Shown: one piece after another, positions 33,089 to 41,823 of the stretch
How positions within the stretch are numbered: position 1 is the first letter of the stretch
Layout: each line of letters starts with the position of its first letter
DNA from: Lachnospiraceae bacterium
Lineage (GTDB): Bacteria; Bacillota; Clostridia; Lachnospirales; Lachnospiraceae
Direction of reading: 5' to 3'
DNA length: 64,000 nucleotides
Assembly: GCA_017473115.1 (NCBI GenBank)
Contig: JAFUNC010000001.1
Coordinates: 119,104 to 183,103, forward strand
Made by a program: the position numbers and the translations under genes
The notes under the pieces: model-generated
Database searches by the model: none
Seen by the model: only the letters and a program-made list of their open reading frames with translations
Told to the model about the DNA's origin: nothing

Positions 33089-34504
33089 TTATACTACCTG
33101 CACTTTAATCATATTTGTGGTTCCGGACACGCCGATGGGCACACCGGAAGTAATAACCGCAACATCACCTTTTTCAAGGTAACCATTTTCCTCAGAAACA
33201 TGAATTGCATGCTCAAAAAGTCCGAATACTTCCTGCTTTTCACTGAGTACCAAGGGTGCTACGCCCCAAGACAAGTTCAACTGGCGGCTTACCTTCTCGT
33301 CAGTGGTACAACCGATGACATCACAGTCGGGACGATATCTTGAAATCATATAGGCGGAACGACCGGACTTGGTTACCGTAACAATCGCCTTGGCATTTAA
33401 GTCATGAGCGGTTGTACAGGTTGCGTGGCAAATCGCGTCGGTAATATCAGGATTTGCCTGACGGTCACGATTAAAAAATCTCTTACGGTAATCAATATCT
33501 GCCTCGGTACGCTCTGCGATACGAACCATCGTTGCCAAAGCCTGCACAGGATATGCGCCTGCTGCCGTTTCACCGGAAAGCATAATTGCACTGGTTCCGT
33601 CGTAAATTGCGTTCGCAACGTCTGCCGTCTCCGCACGGGTAGGACGGGGATTCTTCATCATGGAATCCAACATCTGCGTAGCGGTAATAACCACTTTACC
33701 TGCTTCGTAAGCTTTCTTAATAATCATCTTCTGGATTACCGGCACGTCTTCACCGGGAATTTCCACACCCATATCACCGCGGGCAACCATTACACCGTCA
33801 GAGTTTGCAATAATGTCGTCAATATTCTCTACACCTTCACGGTTTTCAATTTTCGCAATGATATGAATATTCTGTCCGCCGTTCTGGTCAAGAAGGGTAC
33901 GGATTGCAATGACATCATCTTCCGTACGTACAAAAGATGCCGCAATAAAATCCACATCCTGTTCAATACCAAAAATAATATCCTGCTTGTCCTTCTCACT
34001 TAAATAAGGCATAGAAAGGTGAGCATCGGGCACATTTACGCCCTTTTTGTTCGATACGGTACCGCCGTTTAAAACCTTACAAACAATATCCTTACCCTCT
34101 AATTTCAGAACGATCATTTCAATAAGACCGTCATCAATTAAGATTCTGGTTCCCATGGATACGTCTCTGTAAAGTGTAGGGTAAGAAAGGCTTACACCAC
34201 GCTCGTTCCCGGGCTGTTCTTCAGAATACAAAACAAACTCCTGACCTTCTTTTAACTCTACCTTGCCGTTCTCAAAATCGCGAATACGAACTTCAGGTCC
34301 TTTAGTATCCAAAAGGATACCCACAGGCTTGCCTGCTGCCGCTCTTGCCGCTTTTAAACGGTCCATTCTTGCTTTATGTTCTTCGTAACTGCCGTGTGAA
34401 AAGTTGCATCTTGCAACATTCATACCGGTTTCGATTAATTTCTCTACAACACCTTCTTTGTCCGTTGCGGGACCCATTGTACAGACGATTTTTGTTTTAC
34501 GCAT
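33089..34504 (-). CDS. pyk: Pyruvate kinase
   Basis: 471-residue glycolytic enzyme converting phosphoenolpyruvate and ADP to pyruvate and ATP. N-terminal TKIVCTMGPATDKEGVVEKL and ARCNFSHGSYEEH, the B-domain lid (about 70-170), the active-site block IIAKIENREGVENIDDII (about 220), MVARGDMGVEIPGEDVPV (about 243) and the PROSITE-type helix MLDSMMKNPRPTRAETADVA are all present. It ends after the C domain (SGVPIGVSGTTNMIKVQVV), without the extra PEP-utiliser domain found in Bacillus. Own promoter (34610-34638) with a leader of about 100 bases, and own terminator. Confidence 0.97.
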   Translation of the reverse strand: MRKTKIVCTMGPATDKEGVVEKLIETGMNVARCNFSHGSYEEHKARMDRLKAARAAAGKPVGILLDTKGPEVRIRDFENGKVELKEGQEFVLYSEEQPGNERGVSLSYPTLYRDVSMGTRILIDDGLIEMIVLKLEGKDIVCKVLNGGTVSNKKGVNVPDAHLSMPYLSEKDKQDIIFGIEQDVDFIAASFVRTEDDVIAIRTLLDQNGGQNIHIIAKIENREGVENIDDIIANSDGVMVARGDMGVEIPGEDVPVIQKMIIKKAYEAGKVVITATQMLDSMMKNPRPTRAETADVANAIYDGTSAIMLSGETAAGAYPVQALATMVRIAERTEADIDYRKRFFNRDRQANPDITDAICHATCTTAHDLNAKAIVTVTKSGRSAYMISRYRPDCDVIGCTTDEKVSRQLNLSWGVAPLVLSEKQEVFGLFEHAIHVSEENGYLEKGDVAVITSGVPIGVSGTTNMIKVQVV

Positions 34505-34609
34505 TCAAATACTCTCTTTTCTATATATGATAAAAATATTTCACTATGCACTATCTATGCATACTAGAGCTCATTCTTCCGAATTTCTCTTCACCTTCAA
34601 ATATCCTTT

Positions 34610-34638
34610 ATTATGTCAAATAATGAAGTAAGCGTCAA
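34610..34638 (-). promoter_or_regulatory. Sigma-A promoter of pyk
   Basis: Minus strand: -35 TTGACG (34633-34638), 17-base spacer, -10 CATAAT (34610-34615). Leaves a 5' leader of about 100 bases before the ATG at 34504. Confidence 0.8.
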
Positions 34639-34719
34639 CCTTTTTGGGGATTTTTGCCATTGTGTTTTACACATATTTTTTCCGATATATGGTCCGTTAT
34701 ACACATAATTTTTGCAAAA

Positions 34720-34762
34720 TAAAAAGAATTCTTCTTTCCCAAGCAGAAAAGGAATTCTTTCT
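34720..34762 (-). terminator. Terminator of the AraC-family gene
   Basis: Imperfect stem AAAGAATTCCTTT / AAAGAAGAATTCTTT (one bulge region) with a ten-base loop, followed by TTATTTT on the minus strand, about 40 bases after the regulator's stop. Confidence 0.75.
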
Positions 34763-34803
34763 ATCAAATAATTATACAAGATAAATATATGAATGTTTAA
34801 TCA

Positions 34804-35703
34804 TCACTTCCCGCACTTTGCCCTATACTCCGTAGGCGTACATCCCAGAACCTTGTGAAAGGTCTCGGCAAAATAACTGGAACTTCCGAAGCCGCACAGC
34901 AAGGCGATATCTGTCATACTGTTTTTACCTGCCATAAGGAGTTCTACACTTTTGGAAACACGATACTCCGTCAGATATTCCACCGGCGATTTTGCCAAAA
35001 ACTTCTTAAAAATCTGGCAGCAGGCGCTGCGGGACACCAGACCCGCCATAGCAATTTCATTTAAGGAAATCTTCTGCTGATATTGCTGTTGCACAAACCC
35101 TATCATACGATGCATCGCCTCCAGTTTCTTGGCATCCACATAGGACATGGGCTCCGGAGCCGCCGTAATACACGCACCCAATTGTTTGATAATGCCGTAG
35201 ATTAACGACATCATCTCCAGTTCAAATCCGTCTTTGGCCTGTCGCATAACCTTATTCAATCTGCAAACCAAATCTATTAACTCTTTTTCGCGGATGATTT
35301 CAGGATGCAAAATCATAAAAGAAGGCGTATTTTCGCCCGAAATGGCATCCATATATTTCTTGGCATACTTTGCCTCCGTCATTCCCGGATGAAAAATCGT
35401 ACACTGAAATTCACATTTATACTCATTTTCCCAATAACCATAGTGCATTCTTCCGGAATTCACAAAAATCATTTGACCCTTTTTTAACTTGCATTGCACG
35501 CCGTCCACACTGTAGCACATTTCACCGTCTGCCACATACACAAATTCCAAATCATTGTGCCAATGATTCACAATGGACAAAAGCGGGGCTTCTTCCTGCT
35601 TTGTAATAGTTGCTTTTACGGGAATATTCTCATAGTTATAATCCAATACTTCCGACTTATCGTCCAAAAGTTCCGTGGAATACATAAACCCTCTTGCCGC
35701 CAT
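34804..35703 (-). CDS. AraC-family transcriptional regulator
   Basis: 299-residue regulator. N-terminal cupin-like sensor domain (about 25-120; HWHNDLEFVYVADGEMCYSV with the metal/sugar-pocket histidines), a helical linker, and the C-terminal double helix-turn-helix (about 195-297; LNEIAMAGLVSRSACCQIFK and DIALLCGFGSSSYFAETFHK) ending GCTPTEYRAKC. Ligand unknown, but such proteins usually sense sugars or small aromatics. It lies 54 bases downstream of the MATE exporter gene on the same strand, so it may be co-transcribed and could control that exporter. Strong AAAGGAG site. Confidence 0.93.
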   Translation of the reverse strand: MAARGFMYSTELLDDKSEVLDYNYENIPVKATITKQEEAPLLSIVNHWHNDLEFVYVADGEMCYSVDGVQCKLKKGQMIFVNSGRMHYGYWENEYKCEFQCTIFHPGMTEAKYAKKYMDAISGENTPSFMILHPEIIREKELIDLVCRLNKVMRQAKDGFELEMMSLIYGIIKQLGACITAAPEPMSYVDAKKLEAMHRMIGFVQQQYQQKISLNEIAMAGLVSRSACCQIFKKFLAKSPVEYLTEYRVSKSVELLMAGKNSMTDIALLCGFGSSSYFAETFHKVLGCTPTEYRAKCGK

Positions 35704-35757
35704 ACGGACTCCTTTCTGCGTTTCCTTTGTAAAAAAACATTCTGCTGCATCACATGT

Positions 35758-37131
35758 TTACTGCATCTCTGACAATTTTCCACCGGTTCTCGTCAGATTT
35801 TTAAGCCACTTGTATTTTCTGAAATTCCAAAATACCGCCGGAAGTTTAATAATTTCATCCGTATTGATCAGAATATATACCCACAACACCGGCAATTTTA
35901 AGATAAAAGCAGCAACCAAACCGATGGGTACCGTAACCGCCCACATGGTTACAATGTCGCAGATACAACCGAATTTGGAATCACCGCCTGCGGGGAAAAT
36001 TCCTGCTACTACGGTCATATTTATGGATTTACCGATTACGTAATAAGAGCACACGATTAGCATTACCCTCAGATATCCCTGAGCCGTCTCTGTCAAACTT
36101 GTAAACATGGGAACAAAAGGAATCACACAGAGCACAATTGCACCCGCAACAATACCGGTAATAATGGCAATGTTCAGCAAAAGATTACCGTATGCCTTGG
36201 CCAAATCTCTTTTACCCTGTCCGAGAAGTGAACCGACCATGACACTGCTGGCGATAGCCACACCGGTACATACGCAAATTGCAAGGTTTTTAACAATATT
36301 AGCAATGGAGTTGGCTGCTGCCGCATCGCTGCCCAAATGCCCCATGATAACGGAATACATGGTAAAACCTAATCCCCATCCCAACTGGTTTCCAAAAAGC
36401 GGAAGCGTGTATTTCCAGAAATCTTTGACTAAAACCTTATCGCTGCGAAGAACATATTTTAAACGGATTTTAATACTGCCGGGCATGCACATAATAATCA
36501 TTGCCCACAAGGTTTCCACCAGTTTGGATAATACGGTGGCAATGGCCGCTCCCGCAATTCCCAATTCCGGAAAAGGACCGATACCGAAAATAAGCAATGC
36601 ATTAAAGATAATGTTGATAACCACGGATACCGCGCTGATAATGGCGCACATTCCTGCTTTTTCACAGTTCTTCATAATGGTTAAATACACCTGCGAAATT
36701 GCCAAAAGCAGATACGAAAGTCCCACATATCGCAGGTAAACCGCTCCATATTCAATCAATATAGGATCCGATGCAAAGGCCCGCATCATAAGTTCCGGTG
36801 TAAAAATCGAACCCAGCACAAAAGGAAGCGATACCAATACGGTATACTTCAATCCGATGCCCAGAATCTTTTCAATGGAATCCTTATCCTGAATCCCCCA
36901 ATACTGCGCTGCAAAAATTGACACGCCGGAGGTCAGGGCAAATTCAAATAAGGTAAAAACAAACATTACCTGGGTTGCCAGAGATACTGCCGAAAGAGCA
37001 TCCTGATTCAAAAAACCCATCATTACTGCATCCGATACACCCACCAGCGCAATCATTAACTGCTGGAAAGCCATGGGAACAACCAACTGAATTAATTTTT
37101 TATAAAAGTCTTTTTTCTGTAATTTATCCAT
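35758..37131 (-). CDS. MATE family efflux transporter
   Basis: 457-residue twelve-helix multidrug/toxic-compound exporter driven by Na+ or H+. The N-terminal half begins FYKKLIQLVVPMAFQQLMIA and ALVGVSDAVMMGFLNQDALS, the family signature for helix 1-2; the second half repeats the pattern at FWKYTLPLFGNQLGWGLGF and ASSVMVGSLLGQGKRDLAKA. Substrate unknown. The ATG at 37131 has only a distant ribosome site (GGAG, 16 bases away) because an in-frame stop lies between, so translation may be weak or depend on an unusual ATT start one codon earlier. Followed by the AraC-family gene. Confidence 0.92.
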   Translation of the reverse strand: MDKLQKKDFYKKLIQLVVPMAFQQLMIALVGVSDAVMMGFLNQDALSAVSLATQVMFVFTLFEFALTSGVSIFAAQYWGIQDKDSIEKILGIGLKYTVLVSLPFVLGSIFTPELMMRAFASDPILIEYGAVYLRYVGLSYLLLAISQVYLTIMKNCEKAGMCAIISAVSVVINIIFNALLIFGIGPFPELGIAGAAIATVLSKLVETLWAMIIMCMPGSIKIRLKYVLRSDKVLVKDFWKYTLPLFGNQLGWGLGFTMYSVIMGHLGSDAAAANSIANIVKNLAICVCTGVAIASSVMVGSLLGQGKRDLAKAYGNLLLNIAIITGIVAGAIVLCVIPFVPMFTSLTETAQGYLRVMLIVCSYYVIGKSINMTVVAGIFPAGGDSKFGCICDIVTMWAVTVPIGLVAAFILKLPVLWVYILINTDEIIKLPAVFWNFRKYKWLKNLTRTGGKLSEMQ

Positions 37132-37477
37132 AATGGTATATTATATACTCCTCTTTCTTATCTTTCAATGCGATTTTAGTACGAATTTTAAAATATATCT
37201 ATAACTTTTTCGATGATTTTTATAACAATCGTACAATGTGTCGCATTTTTAAGTGAATATTTCAAGAAGAATATGTTTAAGATTCGCTTATCGAGAAAAG
37301 TAATCCTTAATTCCCATTGCGCTTTATCGGAAAAATCCGCCATTTCGTCGGAAAACTCTTCTTTGTTACTTTTATTTCAAATCTTACTTTGTTAATATCT
37401 CTCTTGATGTTTCATATCATATAACACTTTCTTTTATAAAACGCAAAAAATTTATAAAAAGTAAAAGGAGTAAAAAA
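37132..37477. other. Divergent intergenic region, MATE / lipoprotein
   Basis: 346 A/T-rich bases that must hold promoters for both divergent genes. Small features seen: CGGAaaaaTCCG hairpin (about 37329-37340), and AAAAGTAA matched by TTACTTTT about 65 bases later. No frame with a ribosome site and no convincing consensus promoter. Confidence 0.4.
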
Positions 37478-38452
37478 ATGAAAAAAATCAAGTATTTATT
37501 ATTAGTAGGTGCAATGGCAGTTTGCCTTGCCGGTTGTTCTGCAACTGCCGACGAAATTACAAGCGAAAATGCAGGTAACAGTGAAGTGGTGGAAGAAAAT
37601 GGTAACGCAGAAACTTCAGAAAATGCGGCATCAGAAGAAGTCATTACAGAAGAAGAAACTTTCTGCGGGGACTGGGAAGTTGTAGAAGAATGGGGCAAAA
37701 CACCCTTCTGGTTAAAATACGGTCTTCAGGGACAGGAAGTAAAAGATTTATCGCAGACCACCCTTTTTGGATGTATGACTCCGGGTGCGACCGTAGAAGA
37801 AATACTTTCAAGTGGCGAATATAATTATTTCTATGTCTCTCCTTCATGGCAGGATAGGGTAGAAACATCTGATGTGAATGAGATTCTGAATTTACAGACT
37901 GAATATCCCATCAACCCCGGTGATTCCATTAAAATCAGCATGTACAGATCCGAAGAAGAAGTTTATTTTATCGATATGATTGTTTATAACCTGACTGATA
38001 GCGAACTTAGCGTAAGTGAAGTTCTCGCTAACAACCAATACTATATTGAAGAATACCATGAAGGTTACTATATTGATGAATTCAATGCAGAAAGACCTGA
38101 CCTTGTATTTAACCTTGAAGGTCCTTTTGACAGAACCTACTTAATTCAAATGACGGATATTCTCGGCAGACCGGATGTTATTTATACAGGTATTACCGCT
38201 GATTCCCTGGAAGAGTTTCAGGAAAAAATTAAGACAGGCGAGGGTATCCCTTGTTACTCTATGGTTTATGAAGAAGATGCAGGTAAATTAATTGTAGAAC
38301 CCATGGAAAGCAATCTTACCAATAATTATGAGTTAACTCAGGTAAACATCGTTTATGTTACAAATGACCTTTATACTTATCTTCGTGATGAAACCAACAG
38401 TGGTGCTCTTATTTATGAAGATGAAGTATTCATTTACGATCAGGCTCAATAA
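37478..38452 (+). CDS. Lipoprotein of unknown function
   Basis: 324-residue exported lipoprotein: signal peptide with lipobox CLAGC (Cys at 19), then an acidic, Asn/Glu/Ser-rich linker (about 20-62), then a globular region from FCGDWEVVEEWGKTPFWLKY. A possible repeat-like segment LGRPDVIYTGITADSLEEFQ lies near residue 228. I recognise no family. It starts with ATG seven bases after AAAGGAG. It is followed by a perfect terminator and then an AgrC-like two-component pair with its own promoter, so it is probably a single-gene unit. Confidence 0.85.
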   Translation: MKKIKYLLLVGAMAVCLAGCSATADEITSENAGNSEVVEENGNAETSENAASEEVITEEETFCGDWEVVEEWGKTPFWLKYGLQGQEVKDLSQTTLFGCMTPGATVEEILSSGEYNYFYVSPSWQDRVETSDVNEILNLQTEYPINPGDSIKISMYRSEEEVYFIDMIVYNLTDSELSVSEVLANNQYYIEEYHEGYYIDEFNAERPDLVFNLEGPFDRTYLIQMTDILGRPDVIYTGITADSLEEFQEKIKTGEGIPCYSMVYEEDAGKLIVEPMESNLTNNYELTQVNIVYVTNDLYTYLRDETNSGALIYEDEVFIYDQAQ

Positions 38453-38468
38453 TATATTTTAATATCCG

Positions 38469-38508
38469 TCTCCCGCTGATGTCCAAGGCACAGCGGGAGA
38501 TTTCCTAT
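38469..38508 (+). terminator. Terminator of the lipoprotein gene
   Basis: Perfect 10-base-pair stem TCTCCCGCTG / CAGCGGGAGA with a 12-base loop, followed by TTTCCTATT. Confidence 0.85.
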
Positions 38509-38573
38509 TACCGAAAAGGATAGGGCTATATCAGAAAATGTAGAAAAAAAGTAATCTCTTTGATATACTTGGT

Positions 38574-38602
38574 TTGACAAAGTATTACTGTATTTATCTA
38601 AA
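38574..38602 (+). promoter_or_regulatory. Promoter of the LytTR/GHKL two-component operon
   Basis: Perfect -35 TTGACA (38574-38579), 17-base spacer, -10 TCTAAA (38597-38602), 45 bases before the regulator's ATG. Confidence 0.65.
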
Positions 38603-38646
38603 ACGGCATTCAACATGTATCATACTTATTGTAAAAGGACTTTTAT

Positions 38647-39384
38647 ATGGAACTCTCACAAACTTACCAAATACATATCTGCGATGATATAAAAGAGCAT
38701 GCTTTGGAACTTAAGAATCTTCTGCAGTCCCTTGACCCAAGCCGGCACGTTGAAATCACTGTCAGTTCCTCGGCAAAAGAATTTCTCGCTCTGCTGTCAT
38801 CCGTAGAAAACGGCGAAACCCCGCCCTGGAATATTCTTTTTATGGATATCTGTTTGCCGGAAAGCGACGGCATTACTTTGGGTAAAAAAATACGGGAACT
38901 CTGTCCGGACACTTATCTTATCCTCGTTTCTTCCCATTCGGAATATGCCATAAAAGGATACGAAGCCGCGGCTTACCGCTACTTACTGAAACCGGTGAAA
39001 AAAGAGGATTTGCTGACTCTTATGGCTGACATTCAGGCAGATTACGATAAAAAAAGAAAGTTACTGATTAAAGGCCGAAAGAACAGTGCCTACGTAGCAT
39101 TAAACGATATTCTCTATATCAGTGCCGAAGATAAATATGCCATTGTCTATACTCCAAACGGACATTTTATCTGTGATATAAGTTTGAACAAATACGAAGA
39201 GCAGTTAAAAGACTATGGTTTTTATCGTATTCATCGCAAGTATCTTGTAAATGTTTACCATCACCGCAGTCTCAACAATAACCATGCATGCTTAAGTGAC
39301 GGTACTACCCTGCCTGTAAGTAAGTCCAAAACCGGTGCTTACCGGAATTTTATTTTCTCATATATGCGTGAAGAATTAATATAA
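38647..39384 (+). CDS. LytTR-family response regulator
   Basis: 245-residue regulator of the AgrA/LytR type. Receiver domain: acidic pair in HICDDIKEH (about residue 11), phospho-acceptor Asp in ILFMDICLPESDG (about 65), Lys in RYLLKPVKKED (about 117). From about residue 140 comes a LytTR DNA-binding domain (NDILYISAEDKYAIVYTPNG, then FYRIHRKYLVNVYH). Good ribosome site AAAGGA. Fourteen bases separate it from the histidine kinase gene. No agrB/agrD-like peptide genes are adjacent, so the inducing signal is unknown. Confidence 0.93.
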   Translation: MELSQTYQIHICDDIKEHALELKNLLQSLDPSRHVEITVSSSAKEFLALLSSVENGETPPWNILFMDICLPESDGITLGKKIRELCPDTYLILVSSHSEYAIKGYEAAAYRYLLKPVKKEDLLTLMADIQADYDKKRKLLIKGRKNSAYVALNDILYISAEDKYAIVYTPNGHFICDISLNKYEEQLKDYGFYRIHRKYLVNVYHHRSLNNNHACLSDGTTLPVSKSKTGAYRNFIFSYMREELI

Positions 39385-39397
39385 AACGGAGAATCCC

Positions 39398-40702
39398 ATG
39401 ACAGAAGTTATTCAAGTTTCTATTTTGGTTATGACCAATGTTTTTGTGGTCTTAAATACCATCCTTATTCTAAAATATGTCTATGGCCGGGATATGCGCT
39501 ACGATGCCAAATCCCTGACAATTACCGGCCTTTCATTTCTGATTATGGACATTATCATCTCATTTTGTCTTCCGCAGGAATTGGACCAACTGGCGTCTTT
39601 AGGCATTAATACCGGGCTTTTGATTGCAGTCTTTTTTATGTGCCGTTCCAAAAGATTCGTTACGGTGATTCTGATAATCCCCGCTATTCTTTTTTATGTG
39701 CAGACCGGTTCCATTCTGACAACTCTGGAACTTTTTACGGGACTGGACAAATTTCAGTCCGTTGCAAGCAACGGCGAAGTAATTACGCCCCTATTTATTC
39801 TATGCGATCCGCTGCTGTTTGCCGTTTTACTTCTTCTCATTCATAAAACAGACCGCAGAATTCAGAACACTGCCTTAAATGCCGTGGAAGTTATCGTTCT
39901 GCTTATTTTTAATGCGGTAGGCTTCTTTGCCGCCGGTATTATCCGCACCTTAAAAGCCGAAAACCCCTACTATTTTGTAATATCATCATTAATTCTTTTT
40001 GCGTTTGAAATCCTGCTTCTCTATGCAATTTATCACAGAAAGCGCTCCGGCTATTTTCGCAGGCTCTCTGCGGAATATAAGAAGCAGTTTGAGGCAGAGT
40101 ACAATTTTTTCAAGGACTACAAAACAAGCCAGGAAGATACCATCCGCTTTCGCCATGATTGGAAAAATCATATGCTTCTGCTGCGGGAAATGCTGGCAAA
40201 AGGCGAATATTCCAAAGCAGAAGAATACTTCTCCCGCTTAAGCGGAAACACGCCGGAAGGTGTCACCAAAACCGCAACCGGCTGCGAATTGGCCGATATG
40301 ATGATTGGAATGAAAAGCATGCAAATGGACGAGTTGAATATTGCTTTTCATTTTAAAGGTAATCTGAAAGCCTTAAATAGTTTAGAGCAGGTAGACTGTT
40401 GCGTACTTCTTGCCAATCTTTTGGACAACGCCATGGAAGCAAATACCAAAGCAGACGCCAATCGCCATATTACACTGGTAAGTCGCGAAACAGAAAGTCT
40501 TCTCTATGTTGAAATGCGAAACCCTCTTGCAGAAGAATTGTTAAAAGACGGTAACCGCCTTCTTTCTACCAAAAAGACCGACACCCCCTCAGGCATCGGT
40601 CTTGAAAATGTATTTGCTGTTGTTACAAAATATCACGGCGAATGCCGTTGTTTTACGGAAAACGAGGAGTTTGTATTCCAATTACTTCTTCCGCTCTCTT
40701 AG
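39398..40702 (+). CDS. AgrC-like (GHKL) sensor histidine kinase
   Basis: 434-residue kinase with six or seven N-terminal helices (residues 1-215) as in AgrC-type peptide sensors, then a coiled-coil linker, the H-box RFRHDWKNHMLLLREMLA (His at about 249), the N-box CCVLLANLLDNAMEANTKA (about 326) and the G-box GIGLENVFAVVTKYHG near the C-terminus. Works with the preceding LytTR regulator. Translated from an ATG six bases after GGAG. Signal unknown. Confidence 0.92.
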   Translation: MTEVIQVSILVMTNVFVVLNTILILKYVYGRDMRYDAKSLTITGLSFLIMDIIISFCLPQELDQLASLGINTGLLIAVFFMCRSKRFVTVILIIPAILFYVQTGSILTTLELFTGLDKFQSVASNGEVITPLFILCDPLLFAVLLLLIHKTDRRIQNTALNAVEVIVLLIFNAVGFFAAGIIRTLKAENPYYFVISSLILFAFEILLLYAIYHRKRSGYFRRLSAEYKKQFEAEYNFFKDYKTSQEDTIRFRHDWKNHMLLLREMLAKGEYSKAEEYFSRLSGNTPEGVTKTATGCELADMMIGMKSMQMDELNIAFHFKGNLKALNSLEQVDCCVLLANLLDNAMEANTKADANRHITLVSRETESLLYVEMRNPLAEELLKDGNRLLSTKKTDTPSGIGLENVFAVVTKYHGECRCFTENEEFVFQLLLPLS

Positions 40703-40738
40703 TTTACGACTCGGAAATTGTCTTCTCCGAACCGGAAA

Positions 40739-41815
40739 CTATTCCGTAAATAAAGCATCGTAATCATAATTCATATAAAAGTTATGCAGAGTCTCATAAT
40801 GCTCTTCATAATTTTCTTTGGTAATTTCGTACTTACCCTCGCTCATCCATTGAAGAATCTTGGTATGCAAGTCACCGTTATGATGGGCAATGTCCTTATA
40901 ATAGTTCAAATCGCAGATACTTTCATAATCTTCAAAGAAGCAAAATACGCGGACATTATCGTATTCCAGTAACTTCTCAATATAAAATTTCTCTGCGAGA
41001 AGATATCGCTCCAACTCTCCGGTTCGATGCCAGAAATCAAAGTAATAAATGCTATACGGTGAAAAATATATATAAAATTCCGTATCCGGATTCTCTGCAA
41101 TCAGCGAGGTGATGTTTTGCTCAATGGATGCTTCCATTGCGGCATATTCTTCTTCCGTAATGCCCTTTTGTTCATCAACTTTCTCTATCTCGTCCCTATT
41201 GTAAGTACTATCCACTACTTCCTTGCCATATTGGGAGTAGGCGTGCCAGTTTACATAGTCGTCCATTGACATATAGTTGTTTCCGTCAGCAAGATAACCG
41301 TGCAAATTCTGCACACTTTTCACCAGAATATCTTTGTTAAATAAATAGCCCGCATCGTTTAATACATTGTCATCGTACAGATATGTGGGACAATTATCGT
41401 AATTCATCAAATCCTTATCATCAAACAAAGCATTCACATCCAGACAACGCACGACTATTTTAATATCCGGATTATATGCAAATGCAACTTCCAGATTATC
41501 ATTTACTTCTTTGTAACTTCCACCGGAAAAAGGCACTTTTACCGCATTCACTCCAAACAATTCATTCATCTGGGAAGGTCGGAAGCACTGTGTCATGGAA
41601 CTTCCGGTGATGATGGCGTCATATTCAAAATGTTTTACGATTCCGTTATTCTGATAGCGCTCCTCTTTTAACTCGTACTTCACGAAATCCAAAGGGGCAT
41701 GATAGTGAAAGTAGGGGTCGATAAACGCATTAAAACCGCCGAATACTGCCAATATCAGCACAAACGATATGAGAATAGCCGCAATCCATTTGGTATTTTT
41801 ATCCTTCACATCCAA
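40739..41815 (-). CDS. SGNH-like partner of MBOAT acyltransferase
   Basis: 358-residue protein with one N-terminal membrane helix (about residues 10-30) and an extracytoplasmic domain. EYDAIITGSSMTQCFRPSQM (about residues 63-82) looks like the SGNH/AlgJ nucleophile block (GSS), and KDIAHHNGDLHTKI (about 309) supplies the Asp-x-x-His that would complete a catalytic set. Proteins like this transfer or remove acyl groups on surface polymers together with an MBOAT channel. The gene begins eight bases after the MBOAT stop with GAGG upstream, so the two are coupled. Substrate unknown. No terminator was noticed. Confidence 0.8.
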   Translation of the reverse strand: MDVKDKNTKWIAAILISFVLILAVFGGFNAFIDPYFHYHAPLDFVKYELKEERYQNNGIVKHFEYDAIITGSSMTQCFRPSQMNELFGVNAVKVPFSGGSYKEVNDNLEVAFAYNPDIKIVVRCLDVNALFDDKDLMNYDNCPTYLYDDNVLNDAGYLFNKDILVKSVQNLHGYLADGNNYMSMDDYVNWHAYSQYGKEVVDSTYNRDEIEKVDEQKGITEEEYAAMEASIEQNITSLIAENPDTEFYIYFSPYSIYYFDFWHRTGELERYLLAEKFYIEKLLEYDNVRVFCFFEDYESICDLNYYKDIAHHNGDLHTKILQWMSEGKYEITKENYEEHYETLHNFYMNYDYDALFTE

Positions 41816-41823
41816 ACCTCACT

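Noticed and set aside
34597-34779. Open frame of 60 codons on the minus strand before pyk
   Set aside because: It covers the AraC terminator and the pyk promoter; no ribosome site.
37213-37395. Open frame of 60 codons on the plus strand in the MATE/lipoprotein gap
   Set aside because: No ribosome site and composition of A/T-rich noncoding DNA.
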